Program-made: the position numbers and the translations under genes
Assembly: GCA_029858505.1 (NCBI GenBank)
Contig: JAOUEW010000003.1
Span: forward strand, 124,001-188,000
Direction of reading: 5' to 3'
Source: Deltaproteobacteria bacterium
GTDB taxonomy: Bacteria > SAR324 > JACQKK01
DNA: 64,000 nucleotides
Shown here: piece after piece, positions 43,051 to 51,846 of the stretch
Position numbering within the stretch: position 1 is the stretch's first letter
How the letters are laid out: each line of letters opens with the position of its first letter
Notes under the pieces: generated by a model
Told to the model about the DNA's origin: nothing
Database searches by the model: none
Seen by the model: the letters and a program-made list of their open reading frames with translations, nothing else

Positions 43051-44151
43051 TTAAGAGAGGTTCAACAACGTTTTGACCCGCTGGGCCAGCAATTCCAGGG
43101 GCACGCTTTCATCCGAGAGCCGGGCCTGATCCACCGCCTGGGGCATTCCATACACCACGCAGGTTTCTGGCGACTGGGTCAGACAATACCCTCCTTTTCC
43201 TTTTATCAATTCCACGCCGTACAATCCATCTTTTCCCATTCCGGTCATAATAATGGCCAGGGTTCTCCCTCCGGCGAATTCTGCCACGGAGCGGAACATC
43301 ACATCTACCGCGGGTTTGCAGCTGTTCACCGGGGGACCATCGTTCATCCGCAGGTGCATGTTGCCGGAAGAATCGGCCTCTACCAGGGTGTGAATGCCCC
43401 CTGGGGCAATGTACACGGTTCCGGGCTCCACGGCCATCCGGTCGGCCCCCTCCACCACCCGCAACTTGGATTTTTTTTCCAACTGCCGGGCCAGAGATGC
43501 GGTAAACACCGGCGGCATGTGCTGAACCACCACCACGGGCACTGGCAGCCCCTGGGGAAGCCGGGGAATAAACTCCTCCAAAGCCTTGGGCCCCCCGGTA
43601 GACACCCCCACCGCCACCAGCGAGAACTTCACCGGAACAATGGTGGTCATTCGGGACGGGACCGCCCCCGCTGGAGGGAGATGAAGGGACGGCGGCGGGA
43701 CAGCCGGCACCGCAGGGGTTTCTCCCCGGGCCTTGCGGGTAAAGTGCAGGGTTTGCACGGCCCGAAACACATCTCTCAACCGCTGGGTAAGCTCCTGGAT
43801 ATTGTCCTCCAGAGAGTCCCCTTCAGGCTTGGGGATGAAATCCACCGCCCCCTTCGACAACCCATCCATCACCACATCGGCGCTGCGGCTGTTCACCCCG
43901 CTGATCAACACCACCTCCACCGCTGGAAACTGCGCTTTCAGGTTTTCCAGCACCTGAATGCCATTCATGTCGGGCATTTCAATATCCAGCAGCACCACAT
44001 CGGGCTGAGCGGAAGATACTTTTTGCAAGGCGATAGACCCGGTGGGGGCCGTGCCCACCATTTTGATGTTTTCCATGCTTTCAACCGCCCGGGTCAACAG
44101 GCGGCGATACATAGAACTGTCATCCACCACGAATACTCGTAGGTTTTCCAC
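43051..44151 (-). CDS. cheB: Chemotaxis response regulator protein-glutamate methylesterase
   Basis: A 366-residue CheB. The receiver domain has VVDDSSMYRRLL, the phospho-acceptor Asp in VLLDIEMPDMNG (near residue 56) and LISGV. After a Pro/Ala linker (about 140-175), the methylesterase domain has AVGVSTGGPKALEEF (catalytic Ser), VVVQHMPPVFTASLA (His) and IIMTGMGKDGLYG (Asp). It removes methyl groups from receptors when phosphorylated by CheA, which is encoded at 60759. It is first in a leftward cheB-cheR pair. Confidence 0.97.
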   Translation of the reverse strand: MENLRVFVVDDSSMYRRLLTRAVESMENIKMVGTAPTGSIALQKVSSAQPDVVLLDIEMPDMNGIQVLENLKAQFPAVEVVLISGVNSRSADVVMDGLSKGAVDFIPKPEGDSLEDNIQELTQRLRDVFRAVQTLHFTRKARGETPAVPAVPPPSLHLPPAGAVPSRMTTIVPVKFSLVAVGVSTGGPKALEEFIPRLPQGLPVPVVVVQHMPPVFTASLARQLEKKSKLRVVEGADRMAVEPGTVYIAPGGIHTLVEADSSGNMHLRMNDGPPVNSCKPAVDVMFRSVAEFAGGRTLAIIMTGMGKDGLYGVELIKGKGGYCLTQSPETCVVYGMPQAVDQARLSDESVPLELLAQRVKTLLNLS

Positions 44152-44207
44152 AGGAACCCTGAAAGAAGGGGGAAAAAAATAGAGACAGGTAAAAAAGATT
44201 CTATTAA

Positions 44208-44236
44208 AATAAATCTTACCTTTTTATTTCTGTCAA
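44208..44236 (-). promoter_or_regulatory. Probable sigma70 promoter of cheB-cheR
   Basis: On the minus strand a consensus TTGACA (44231-44236) and a TTTATT box (44208-44213) are 17 bases apart, in an AT-rich stretch about 57 bases before the cheB ATG. The rest of the 365-base divergent gap (44152-44516) has no gene. Confidence 0.45.
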
Positions 44237-44516
44237 CAAAAGCCCAAATTTACCGAAATTCTAAAAAGACGCTTATCTTACTCATTCGGCCAATGAATAA
44301 ACGAAATCTCAGGCCGGAATGGTCTCATTTTTTCTCTGTTCTTTGTCCATACCCCAACGATTCGTTTGACCTCATTTAGTTTTCCTTCTAGGCTCGTGGA
44401 ATCCACCTTGGCGTTCAACCTTTGCGCGGGGTAGACGCTTCCTTCACAATTTGCTGTTTTTATTGTATTTTAAAAAGTACGGTTCCCATTTCAAATGCGT
44501 CGCCCCGGATGGATTC

Positions 44517-47500
44517 ATGCTGCAAATTGATGACTCATTAATTACCCTCGACAAAGCCGACCAGGAAAAGGTCGCCAAGGAAGTCCTGCGGAAAATCCGG
44601 GAGGGTGTTCAGCCAGAGCTGGATAAATCCAAGTATGGGCGGGTGGTGGTGGTAAACCCGGACCCCGTGCAAACCGAGCACCATATCCCGGATGAGTTGA
44701 GAGCCCCCCTGCGGCGGATCATGGTGAATGCCCATGAGGGCGCCACCCAGCTCCCGGCCTCTCGGATGTACGAGGCCATTATTTCTCAGCCCGACCCGGT
44801 GTATGCCCTGGTCATTGAAACCCAGTCTGAATTCCGGGCCTTCCACGATTTCTTGAGCTACCTGCCCCGGCTGCGGGCCCGCTATCCCATGATGGCGGCG
44901 TTCCTTTCAGGTAAATTAACCGACCTGCTGGCCAAGCTGCAAGAATCGCTGGAGTTTCACGACTATACCTTGTCTTTGATCTACCCCGACGCCAGGGGGG
45001 TGCTGGACATTGAAGACCCCGCGGAACTAAGCCAAGCCCACGCCGAAAAGGAGGAGATGCCCTCCTTTGCCATGCCATTCTTCAGCCAGATCCGCATTTT
45101 GACCAAAGACGGGAAAGCCGCCTCGTTCAACATGGAGTCCATCCGCAAACTCCACGGCATGTACGGCGTGGGAGAATCCAGGGAGGTAGAGGTTGGCGGC
45201 GGTCACAAAGAACGGGAGTTCGTGATTGACCTCCCCACCCGGGTGATCAAAGACTTCCAGTTTCGGCAAGACCGGGGGTTAGATTTTCATGGGGTGGTGA
45301 AAGACAACCGCGTGATCCTGTCTCGCGAGTTTGAGCGGGAAAAACTAGAGCTGCGCTGGGTACCCTGGGGGAGCATTCAAGGGCTGGTGAAACGGGTACC
45401 CGGGAAAGAGCCGGAAACGGTAAACCTGAAAGAAGTCCGCACCCTCCGGGTCAACAGCTTTACCGGACAAATCACCTTCCTGTCGCGCCAGTCTGCGGAT
45501 CAAATCTCTTTTGAAGACCTGAAAAGCGTGGCGGTATCGTTCAAGCCCAACTTTGAGGAAAAACTGGTGGGCAGCGCCCACAAACCCACCAAAATGGAAG
45601 GTGCCCGCTTTAACTTTCAACGGTTGTTGATTACCGATAAAAAATACACCTCCGACAACATCTCTAAATTTATCCGCGAGCAATATTACTTTCAGCTTTT
45701 GCGCGACAACGAAGAGAAAGGATTCAAACTAGACACCTTCGCCCGCGCCCTGAAAGTGGGAGCGGTAGGCCCGCTGGCCGGGCAAACGTTAAAATTGCTC
45801 CGCCGGTTTGGGCTGGAACAAGTGATTGACGCCAAGAGTTTTCATTACCTGTGCGACAACGCCGCCGATTTACCCACCTACGATCAAACCGAGTCCCGGT
45901 TCGACAAACACTTCCAGTCCTTGGTGGAGTCCCTCAAGACCATTTCCACCATTCATCACACCACGTCCATCCGGCTGGATGACATCAGCCACCAAATGCC
46001 GACCATCACCAGTTGGATTGACCTGGATCATTTCTCCTTTAAAGACATCCCCGCCGCCGACTTCGAATCGGCCTATCAAGAGATCCGCGTGTTGGTGAGT
46101 TTTATTGACCACGAGTTCCGGCGGAACTTCAACATTGGGGAAGAAGACATGGTCTTCTTCAACGTGATTGGCCAGTGCAAGGCGGCTTCTCGCACCATCA
46201 AATGGCTGGGAGACTATAAAAACGGAGCCTATGGGCCTTTGCTGCCAGCCGGTGCCGCCCCAGATTTCGTGTTTTTTGGCACCCCCCAAGAAAAAGAAAC
46301 CAACGACAAACGATATTTTTTCCCCGCCCTGGCCTGTTCGGATTTGTTTCAAGACCCCGGAAACAAGGCGCTGTTTTCGCGGAACGACTATTCCTTCAGC
46401 CTGTTTTTGGAAGAACAGCTGGCCCTGGCCGACCTTCAAGCCCGTTCGGACGGAAACCCCCAGGCCAACCTGGAGTCGTTTGACAAGTACTTCAACGAAA
46501 GAATTCAAAGCACCAAGAAGGATTTGTCTGCCTTGCAGGATTCTTTGAGGAATTTAGACCTCACCGGATCGCCAGAGTACCTGGACATGCTGAAACGGGA
46601 GGAAGAAAACTACAACGCCCGCTACAAAGAGTTTGTAGACGCCAGGGAAAAAGTGGCCTTGCAGCACCAAGAGGCCGAAGTGGCCTTTCAGCAGCTGGCG
46701 GTGAAAATGGCCCCCATGATTTCTCTTCCCCCCCAGCCCAGTGCGGCTTGGCTGGAGGGAGACCACGTAGACCCGGCTGTGTTCTCCAACGAATTGGTGC
46801 AAGCGGCCAAAAACACGGAAGACCGGTTGATGCATGGGTTGAAGAATAAGTTGGGTCAGGCCATGGCAGACCTGAACGGAAAAATAACCGCCCTCAAAGA
46901 ATACACGATTAAACTGGATCAAGCGGGGAAAGCCCACTGGGCTTGGCAGTCGGCTGAATCGGCAGAGCGGATCGCCGCCATGGACCTGCCCAGAGAAATG
47001 GCCAAACGGGCCGAATTATACAAAAAGACCCCCAAAGAAGAACTAACCATTACCCTGGAGCGAGTGACCAAACAGGCCGCCAATGCCCAACTGGAGCGCG
47101 ATCAACTGCAGCAACGCCTCAAAATGGGCCAGGCCCGAGACGCCCAAGCGATTCTTACCCTGCACAACGCGGTCACCCGCATCTTGGCCCAGACCAAAGC
47201 CTCCATCAAGGATACCTTTCAACCCCTGGCCGAACTCACCGCCCTAAATGGCCACGCCGAAAAAGCCAGCACCCTGGCCAAAAGCCTGGTGGTCAACAGC
47301 CAAAAACTCAACGAAGAACTGAACCGCCAAGCCCAGGTGTTTCACAACTTCAATAAGTTGAACCAACAACTGTCTGGGTTGAAGGCCGAGGAGGAGGTCA
47401 TCCGGTCGTTGATGGAGTCTCGCCCGATCGATTTCGCCAACACCGGCATTCAGGTGGCCCCGCCCAAAGATTCCGCCGAGTCTTGCAAAACCGTTTTTCA

Positions 47501-48488
47501 GCATAAGCAGCAAGAAAACCAAGCCCTGCGGGAAAACCTCAGCAAGCTCACTTTTCTGGCGCCGGAAGCCATGGCCCGGTTAAAGGAGGAAACCCAGCGC
47601 TTTCAGTTGTTCCACCAGAAACGGCTGGAAATGGCCACCCTGGCCGCCCGCAAAGAGCGGCTGCGCACCTCCACTATTGCCATCCAAGAGCGGATGAACT
47701 TGATGGACAGGGAAATGGCCGACCTGCCCCGCTATGTGCAAGAGTGCTTTATGCCCGCCCGCAAGCAATTGATGCTAAGAATCTTCCTGCCGGAAGCCGA
47801 GGAACACCTGGATTATTTTTTGAAGGCGAAAAACTTTGTGAAAGAACTGCTCAACCTGCCTCGAGAGAAAATTCGGCAGACCTACCTAAACCGGGCGGTT
47901 TTCCGGCGGTTCTCCAGCCATCAGTTCATCACGGGGGTGATCGTTCACCATGACCCGCAAACGGAACTGGGGCGAAAGATGGTGAACATGATGCCAGCCT
48001 TGGCGGGCTTTCAGCGGGCCCTGCGCTTTAACATCGAAAAATTCCACCCCAGCATGGCGGCTAGATTTAAGTTGAACCGGATGAACCCCATGACCCCCCC
48101 GGTGATTTGGGACACCATTCAACAGATTGCCCAGCAGGGCAACCGGGCGGAATACAATTACATGATTCTTCCCGCCACGCTGCCCTTAGACCAAGCCTTG
48201 AAGTTCATGAATCAAAAAGACCGCCTGTACCGGGGCATTCCCATGCTGGTGCTGGTGTACGTGAGTAAGTTTGACACGGGGCCCATCCTGAGTGACCCAG
48301 CCACGCGGAAAAATTACTTTTCCGCGGTGAACCACAACATTCTGATCAACGTGGATGACAAAATGGTGATCGACAACCCCGATGCCATTTCGGCCAGGCT
48401 GTTGCAAGAAACCCTGGGATCTACCTTCGACACCCCCCGGATTGAAGAAATTCCCTCCGATGAAGGTTCTGCCAAAGTGGTGGTGTAA
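44517..48488 (+). CDS. Very large coiled-coil protein of unknown function
   Basis: A 1323-residue soluble protein with no signal peptide and no membrane segment. I recognise no family. The N-terminal ~400 residues are mixed alpha/beta with repeated short beta segments (IRILTKDGKAASFNM, LRVNSFTGQITFLSRQ). The middle (about 450-680) is globular and rich in aromatic residues. From about 690 to 1100 it is a long helical, Gln/Glu/Lys-rich coiled coil. The last ~220 residues are globular again (YNYMILPATLPLDQALKFM, IPMLVLVYVSKFDTGP). The start ATG 44517 is chosen over one at 44451, whose 22-residue extension looks non-genic. It is divergent from cheB and convergent with the DinB gene. Confidence 0.85.
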   Translation: MLQIDDSLITLDKADQEKVAKEVLRKIREGVQPELDKSKYGRVVVVNPDPVQTEHHIPDELRAPLRRIMVNAHEGATQLPASRMYEAIISQPDPVYALVIETQSEFRAFHDFLSYLPRLRARYPMMAAFLSGKLTDLLAKLQESLEFHDYTLSLIYPDARGVLDIEDPAELSQAHAEKEEMPSFAMPFFSQIRILTKDGKAASFNMESIRKLHGMYGVGESREVEVGGGHKEREFVIDLPTRVIKDFQFRQDRGLDFHGVVKDNRVILSREFEREKLELRWVPWGSIQGLVKRVPGKEPETVNLKEVRTLRVNSFTGQITFLSRQSADQISFEDLKSVAVSFKPNFEEKLVGSAHKPTKMEGARFNFQRLLITDKKYTSDNISKFIREQYYFQLLRDNEEKGFKLDTFARALKVGAVGPLAGQTLKLLRRFGLEQVIDAKSFHYLCDNAADLPTYDQTESRFDKHFQSLVESLKTISTIHHTTSIRLDDISHQMPTITSWIDLDHFSFKDIPAADFESAYQEIRVLVSFIDHEFRRNFNIGEEDMVFFNVIGQCKAASRTIKWLGDYKNGAYGPLLPAGAAPDFVFFGTPQEKETNDKRYFFPALACSDLFQDPGNKALFSRNDYSFSLFLEEQLALADLQARSDGNPQANLESFDKYFNERIQSTKKDLSALQDSLRNLDLTGSPEYLDMLKREEENYNARYKEFVDAREKVALQHQEAEVAFQQLAVKMAPMISLPPQPSAAWLEGDHVDPAVFSNELVQAAKNTEDRLMHGLKNKLGQAMADLNGKITALKEYTIKLDQAGKAHWAWQSAESAERIAAMDLPREMAKRAELYKKTPKEELTITLERVTKQAANAQLERDQLQQRLKMGQARDAQAILTLHNAVTRILAQTKASIKDTFQPLAELTALNGHAEKASTLAKSLVVNSQKLNEELNRQAQVFHNFNKLNQQLSGLKAEEEVIRSLMESRPIDFANTGIQVAPPKDSAESCKTVFQHKQQENQALRENLSKLTFLAPEAMARLKEETQRFQLFHQKRLEMATLAARKERLRTSTIAIQERMNLMDREMADLPRYVQECFMPARKQLMLRIFLPEAEEHLDYFLKAKNFVKELLNLPREKIRQTYLNRAVFRRFSSHQFITGVIVHHDPQTELGRKMVNMMPALAGFQRALRFNIEKFHPSMAARFKLNRMNPMTPPVIWDTIQQIAQQGNRAEYNYMILPATLPLDQALKFMNQKDRLYRGIPMLVLVYVSKFDTGPILSDPATRKNYFSAVNHNILINVDDKMVIDNPDAISARLLQETLGSTFDTPRIEEIPSDEGSAKVVV

Positions 48489-48493
48489 TGCCG

Positions 48494-48985
48494 CTAGGCT
48501 TCTCGCAGGTAATAAATCAAATCCATGCTGGGGGGCGGCACGGGGGTTTGGCTGAGTTGATCGTGCACTTGCCCCCGGTGGTGGGTGGCATGGTTAAACA
48601 GGTGCCCCAGCACCAGGGACAGGGGGGTTTGCTGGGGGTTCCCGGCCTGGGTGGTGTAGGTCAAACGTCCAGCCATACGCTCTGCCGTCAGCCCCGCCAC
48701 CACCCTGATGATCCGCTCGTTTTCTGCCTGCCGGGCCGCCCGCAGGGTGGAAAAGTCGGGGTAGAGTTCTTGGTCTAGGGAGCGAATCCCTGGGTCAACG
48801 CCCTCGATGCGCCCCAGCCACACCCGGTCCGCCACCAGAATATGGTTCAAGGTGCCGTGGATGGAGTGAAAGAACGCCGGGCGGGTTTGATGATACTCCG
48901 CGTGAGGCAGTTTCTCGCAGGCGGCCAGCAGTTTGTCGTGGGCCCAGCGGTTATAGCGGGCCAAGGTGTTAAAGTAATCGAGCAT
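48494..48985 (-). CDS. DinB family protein
   Basis: A 163-residue four-helix-bundle protein. The three metal-binding histidines are expected in HGTLNHILVADRVWLGR (about 43-59) and FNHATHHRGQVHDQL (about 130-144). DinB-like proteins include thiol-dependent transferases and hydrolases. The substrate is unknown. It ends 6 bases from the stop of the large unknown gene on the opposite strand. Confidence 0.88.
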   Translation of the reverse strand: MLDYFNTLARYNRWAHDKLLAACEKLPHAEYHQTRPAFFHSIHGTLNHILVADRVWLGRIEGVDPGIRSLDQELYPDFSTLRAARQAENERIIRVVAGLTAERMAGRLTYTTQAGNPQQTPLSLVLGHLFNHATHHRGQVHDQLSQTPVPPPSMDLIYYLREA

Positions 48986-49122
48986 AGGACTCTTTTATAG
49001 GATGGTTTATGCGTTATTTTTAGGCGGATTTCCCCCAAATCCCCTTGACAATTCACCCCTGCCACGTAAAATAACAAACAAGAATGTTTATTATTTTATC
49101 CCCCCCTCTTTTGGAGATTATC

Positions 49123-50181
49123 ATGATCCGAGTCCTTCGTTCTTCGGTTGGTTTGTTTGCCCTGGGCCTGACCCTGGGTGTGGTGTGGGCCACCGCGGCC
49201 ATGGCCATGGAGCCCCTGCCCGCCACCCCCCCAGTGCCCAAAGACAACCCCCAAACCAAAGAGAAGGTCAACCTGGGACGGCAGTTGTTCTTCGACCCCC
49301 GCCTGTCGGTCACCCAAACCGTGTCGTGTAACTCCTGCCACAACGTGATGGCCAGCGGAACCGACAACCGCCCCACTTCCTTTGGGGTGTTTGGCAAAAA
49401 AGGCGGGCGCAGCGCCCCCAACGTGTGGAACGCGGCCTTCTTAAGCGTTCAATTCTGGGACGGCCGGGCCGCCAGCCTGGAAGACCAAGCCAAGGGGCCC
49501 ATTCTGAACCCCGTGGAAATGGGCATGCCCAACGAAGCCGCCGTGGTGGCCCTGATTGACGGCATCCCCGGCTATCGGGAGCAGTTTCAGCGGGTCTTTG
49601 GCGGGAAAAACCCGGTGACCTACGACAACATCGCCAAGGCCATTGCCGCCTACGAGCGCACCTTGGTGACCCCCAACAGCCCCTTTGACCAATACAAGAA
49701 GGGGAAAAAGAACGCCATGAGCGCCCAGGCCATTCGGGGCATGAAGGCCGTGGAAGAACTGGGCTGCACCACCTGCCATTCCGGGCCCAACTTTGCCGGC
49801 CCCGCCATGAAAACTGGCGAGGGGTTTTACCAGGCTTTCCCCATGTTTCCGGGCAGCGAGTATGAGAAAAAATACCACCTGACCGACGACAAGGGGCGCT
49901 ACGAAGTCACCAAAAACAAAAATGACATGAACCACTGGCGGGTGCCCACCTGGCGCAATGTGGCCCTCACCGCGCCTTACTTTCACAACGGCAGCGTGGC
50001 CACCCTGGAAGAAGCCGTGCGGGTGATGGGCAAAACCCAGCTGGATAAAAACCTGGACGATAAAACCGTGGCCGACATCGTGGCCTTTCTGAACAGCCTC
50101 ACCGGTCAGTTCCCGGCGCAAACCATGCCGGTGCTGCCCCCCACCCCCAACACCACCACACTGCCGGAAGCCGGACGTTAA
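49123..50181 (+). CDS. Di-haem cytochrome c peroxidase
   Basis: A 352-residue periplasmic enzyme. The signal peptide is about 1-29 (LFALGLTLGVVWATAAMA). Two haem-c sites are CNSCH (about 69-73) and CTTCH (about 212-216). Further features are WDGRAASLEDQAKGPI (about 109-124), MGMPNE, and FHNGSVATLEEAV near residue 292. It reduces hydrogen peroxide to water with electrons from small cytochromes. GGAG lies 6 bases before the ATG. A strong terminator follows, so it is monocistronic. Confidence 0.95.
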   Translation: MIRVLRSSVGLFALGLTLGVVWATAAMAMEPLPATPPVPKDNPQTKEKVNLGRQLFFDPRLSVTQTVSCNSCHNVMASGTDNRPTSFGVFGKKGGRSAPNVWNAAFLSVQFWDGRAASLEDQAKGPILNPVEMGMPNEAAVVALIDGIPGYREQFQRVFGGKNPVTYDNIAKAIAAYERTLVTPNSPFDQYKKGKKNAMSAQAIRGMKAVEELGCTTCHSGPNFAGPAMKTGEGFYQAFPMFPGSEYEKKYHLTDDKGRYEVTKNKNDMNHWRVPTWRNVALTAPYFHNGSVATLEEAVRVMGKTQLDKNLDDKTVADIVAFLNSLTGQFPAQTMPVLPPTPNTTTLPEAGR

Positions 50182-50193
50182 CCGGCTTTCGCC

Positions 50194-50230
50194 CCCCCAG
50201 CCGGGGATTCCTCGGCTGGGGGTATCTTTT
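50194..50230 (+). terminator. Rho-independent terminator of the peroxidase gene
   Basis: CCCCCAGCCG (50194-50203) pairs with CGGCTGGGGG (50213-50222), a perfect ten-base-pair stem with a nine-base loop, followed by TATCTTTT. It begins 13 bases after the stop codon. Confidence 0.9.
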
Positions 50231-50374
50231 CCCATTCCGCCAGGGGTTTCCTCCCATATCTTCCCTTGTTCTCCTCGAAATCTTTTCTCTGGGTTTGCAT
50301 TGATCTTTCCCCCGGATTTTGAATAAATGTAACATTGCTTTCGTCCACATCTCTTTTGTCAGGGTATCTTCGGC

Positions 50375-51718
50375 ATGGATTTTCCAGAAGTTCAGGTGTT
50401 TCAAGAGCAATCTCCCGCCCGATTGGAGCGTGTGGATGCCGCTGCCCTGGCCTTCGACCTGGAAATGGCCAACTCGTTCCAGAACAGCGCACCGGTGGTG
50501 TGCATGATTGGCCTGGGCCGGGTGAACCAGGAGGGCTGCCTTACCGAAATCGGTTCCATCACCCGCCGCGCCGATGAACCCGCCCTCATCCGTTGGTTTT
50601 TGTCTCGGGTGGCCGACCACCTAGCCCAACATCCAGGGGGCCGCCTCATCAGTTTTTCCGGAACCGACAACGACCTTCCCTGGATTCGCGAGCGAATTTC
50701 CACCCATGGCATTGGTGAACCAGAATCGGCCGTGCTCAGCCGGGTGGGGCACCTGGACCTCAAGACCGCCTTTTACCAGCGCACCTTCAACCCCCACATT
50801 TCTCTAAAGGGGCTGGAAAGCTTGTTTGGCATCGAGCGCGACTCCGCCATGCAGTCCAGAAAAGTGAGCTACATCCTCACCGACATCATCCGGGGCCGAG
50901 GCACCAGCCAAGAAATTCCATCTCGTATTTTTGAATACCTGCGGGAAGACGTGTATCACCTGTTGGTTATTTTGGACCGCTGGGAAACCGTGAACCTGGA
51001 TCACCAACGCCTGACCGATGAAGAATACCGGGAAATGGTGGCCAGCCTGGCCCGGGTAGCCAAAAAAACCGCGGGTTCTCTAGATGGCAGCCGCAACAAA
51101 AAACCCGACATGGAAACCTTTCGCCAATTTGCCGCCCAACTGGAACAAACCCTGGCCGCCGCCGACCGGGCAGAGAATTTTAGGGGCTTCCAATTGCCCC
51201 CCTGGCCCGAGGGCCGGATTCACCACCCCGAGGTAGACCGCATCCGTAAAAAGCACACCCGCCTGCAAGAAATTCAACTGAACGGAAGCAACGGAGATTT
51301 CGGCCTGCGGGAAATTTTGGGAAAACCCAAGGGCGCTCTGGCGGTGGTGCGGCAAGAGGGTAAACTGCTGGTCATCCGCCGAGCCGAAGGCCTGAGCCGG
51401 GCCCCGGGCCGCTGGGGGCTGCCGGGGGGTGTGCTGGAAAAAGAAGAAACCCCAGAAGCCGCTGCCGTGCGGGAACTGCGCGAAGAGCTGAACCTGGAGG
51501 GCACCGCCGTTCGCCCGTTGGGCACCAGCCTGAGTTTTTCTGGGGAATACCGAATGTTCTGGGTGGATGTGACCGTGGAGGACCTGTCTGGCCTGACCCC
51601 CAACCCCAAGGAAGTTTCGGATGTTCGCTGGGTGACCCCTCAGGAATTGGAAGAACTGGACTCGCTAATTCCTGGAGCCCGGGAGCAAGTGTCGAGAATT
51701 TTGGGAAAGCCCTGGTAA
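50375..51718 (+). CDS. Exonuclease-like and Nudix hydrolase fusion
   Basis: A 447-residue two-domain protein. About residues 20-215 resemble an RNase H-like 3'-5' exonuclease of the YprB type: FDLEMAN (first DxE pair, near 27), ISFSGTDNDLPWI (near 92-104) and YLREDVYHLLVIL (near 190) give the acidic residues. A helical linker follows. The C-terminal Nudix domain (about 318-447) has the box GGVLEKEETPEAAAVRELREEL with the catalytic REXXEE core. Together they could trim nucleic acid and then clean nucleotide or cap ends. I do not know this fusion as a named family. It is separated from neighbours by a terminator upstream and repeat hairpins downstream. Confidence 0.82.
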   Translation: MDFPEVQVFQEQSPARLERVDAAALAFDLEMANSFQNSAPVVCMIGLGRVNQEGCLTEIGSITRRADEPALIRWFLSRVADHLAQHPGGRLISFSGTDNDLPWIRERISTHGIGEPESAVLSRVGHLDLKTAFYQRTFNPHISLKGLESLFGIERDSAMQSRKVSYILTDIIRGRGTSQEIPSRIFEYLREDVYHLLVILDRWETVNLDHQRLTDEEYREMVASLARVAKKTAGSLDGSRNKKPDMETFRQFAAQLEQTLAAADRAENFRGFQLPPWPEGRIHHPEVDRIRKKHTRLQEIQLNGSNGDFGLREILGKPKGALAVVRQEGKLLVIRRAEGLSRAPGRWGLPGGVLEKEETPEAAAVRELREELNLEGTAVRPLGTSLSFSGEYRMFWVDVTVEDLSGLTPNPKEVSDVRWVTPQELEELDSLIPGAREQVSRILGKPW

Positions 51719-51766
51719 CCAGATATTTCATCCAGATATCGGCCGCGTTCACGGTGATTTGATCGA

Positions 51767-51832
51767 TTGAACCCCCCGCATAAGCGGGGTTTTGGCCGTG
51801 AAACGGGGAATTGGGGGGCGAAGCCCCCCAAA
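51767..51832 (+). repeat. Dispersed hairpin-rich repeat, copy 2, acting as terminator
   Basis: CCCCGC-ATAA-GCGGGG (51774-51789) followed by TTTT is a good intrinsic terminator for the exonuclease-Nudix gene. A second hairpin, TTGGGGGGC-GAA-GCCCCCCAA (51811-51831), follows and faces the end of cysS. Order, loop sequences and the ggccgtgaaa-type spacer match copy 1 at 12646. Confidence 0.8.
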
Positions 51833-51846
51833 TTTGAACGATGGAG

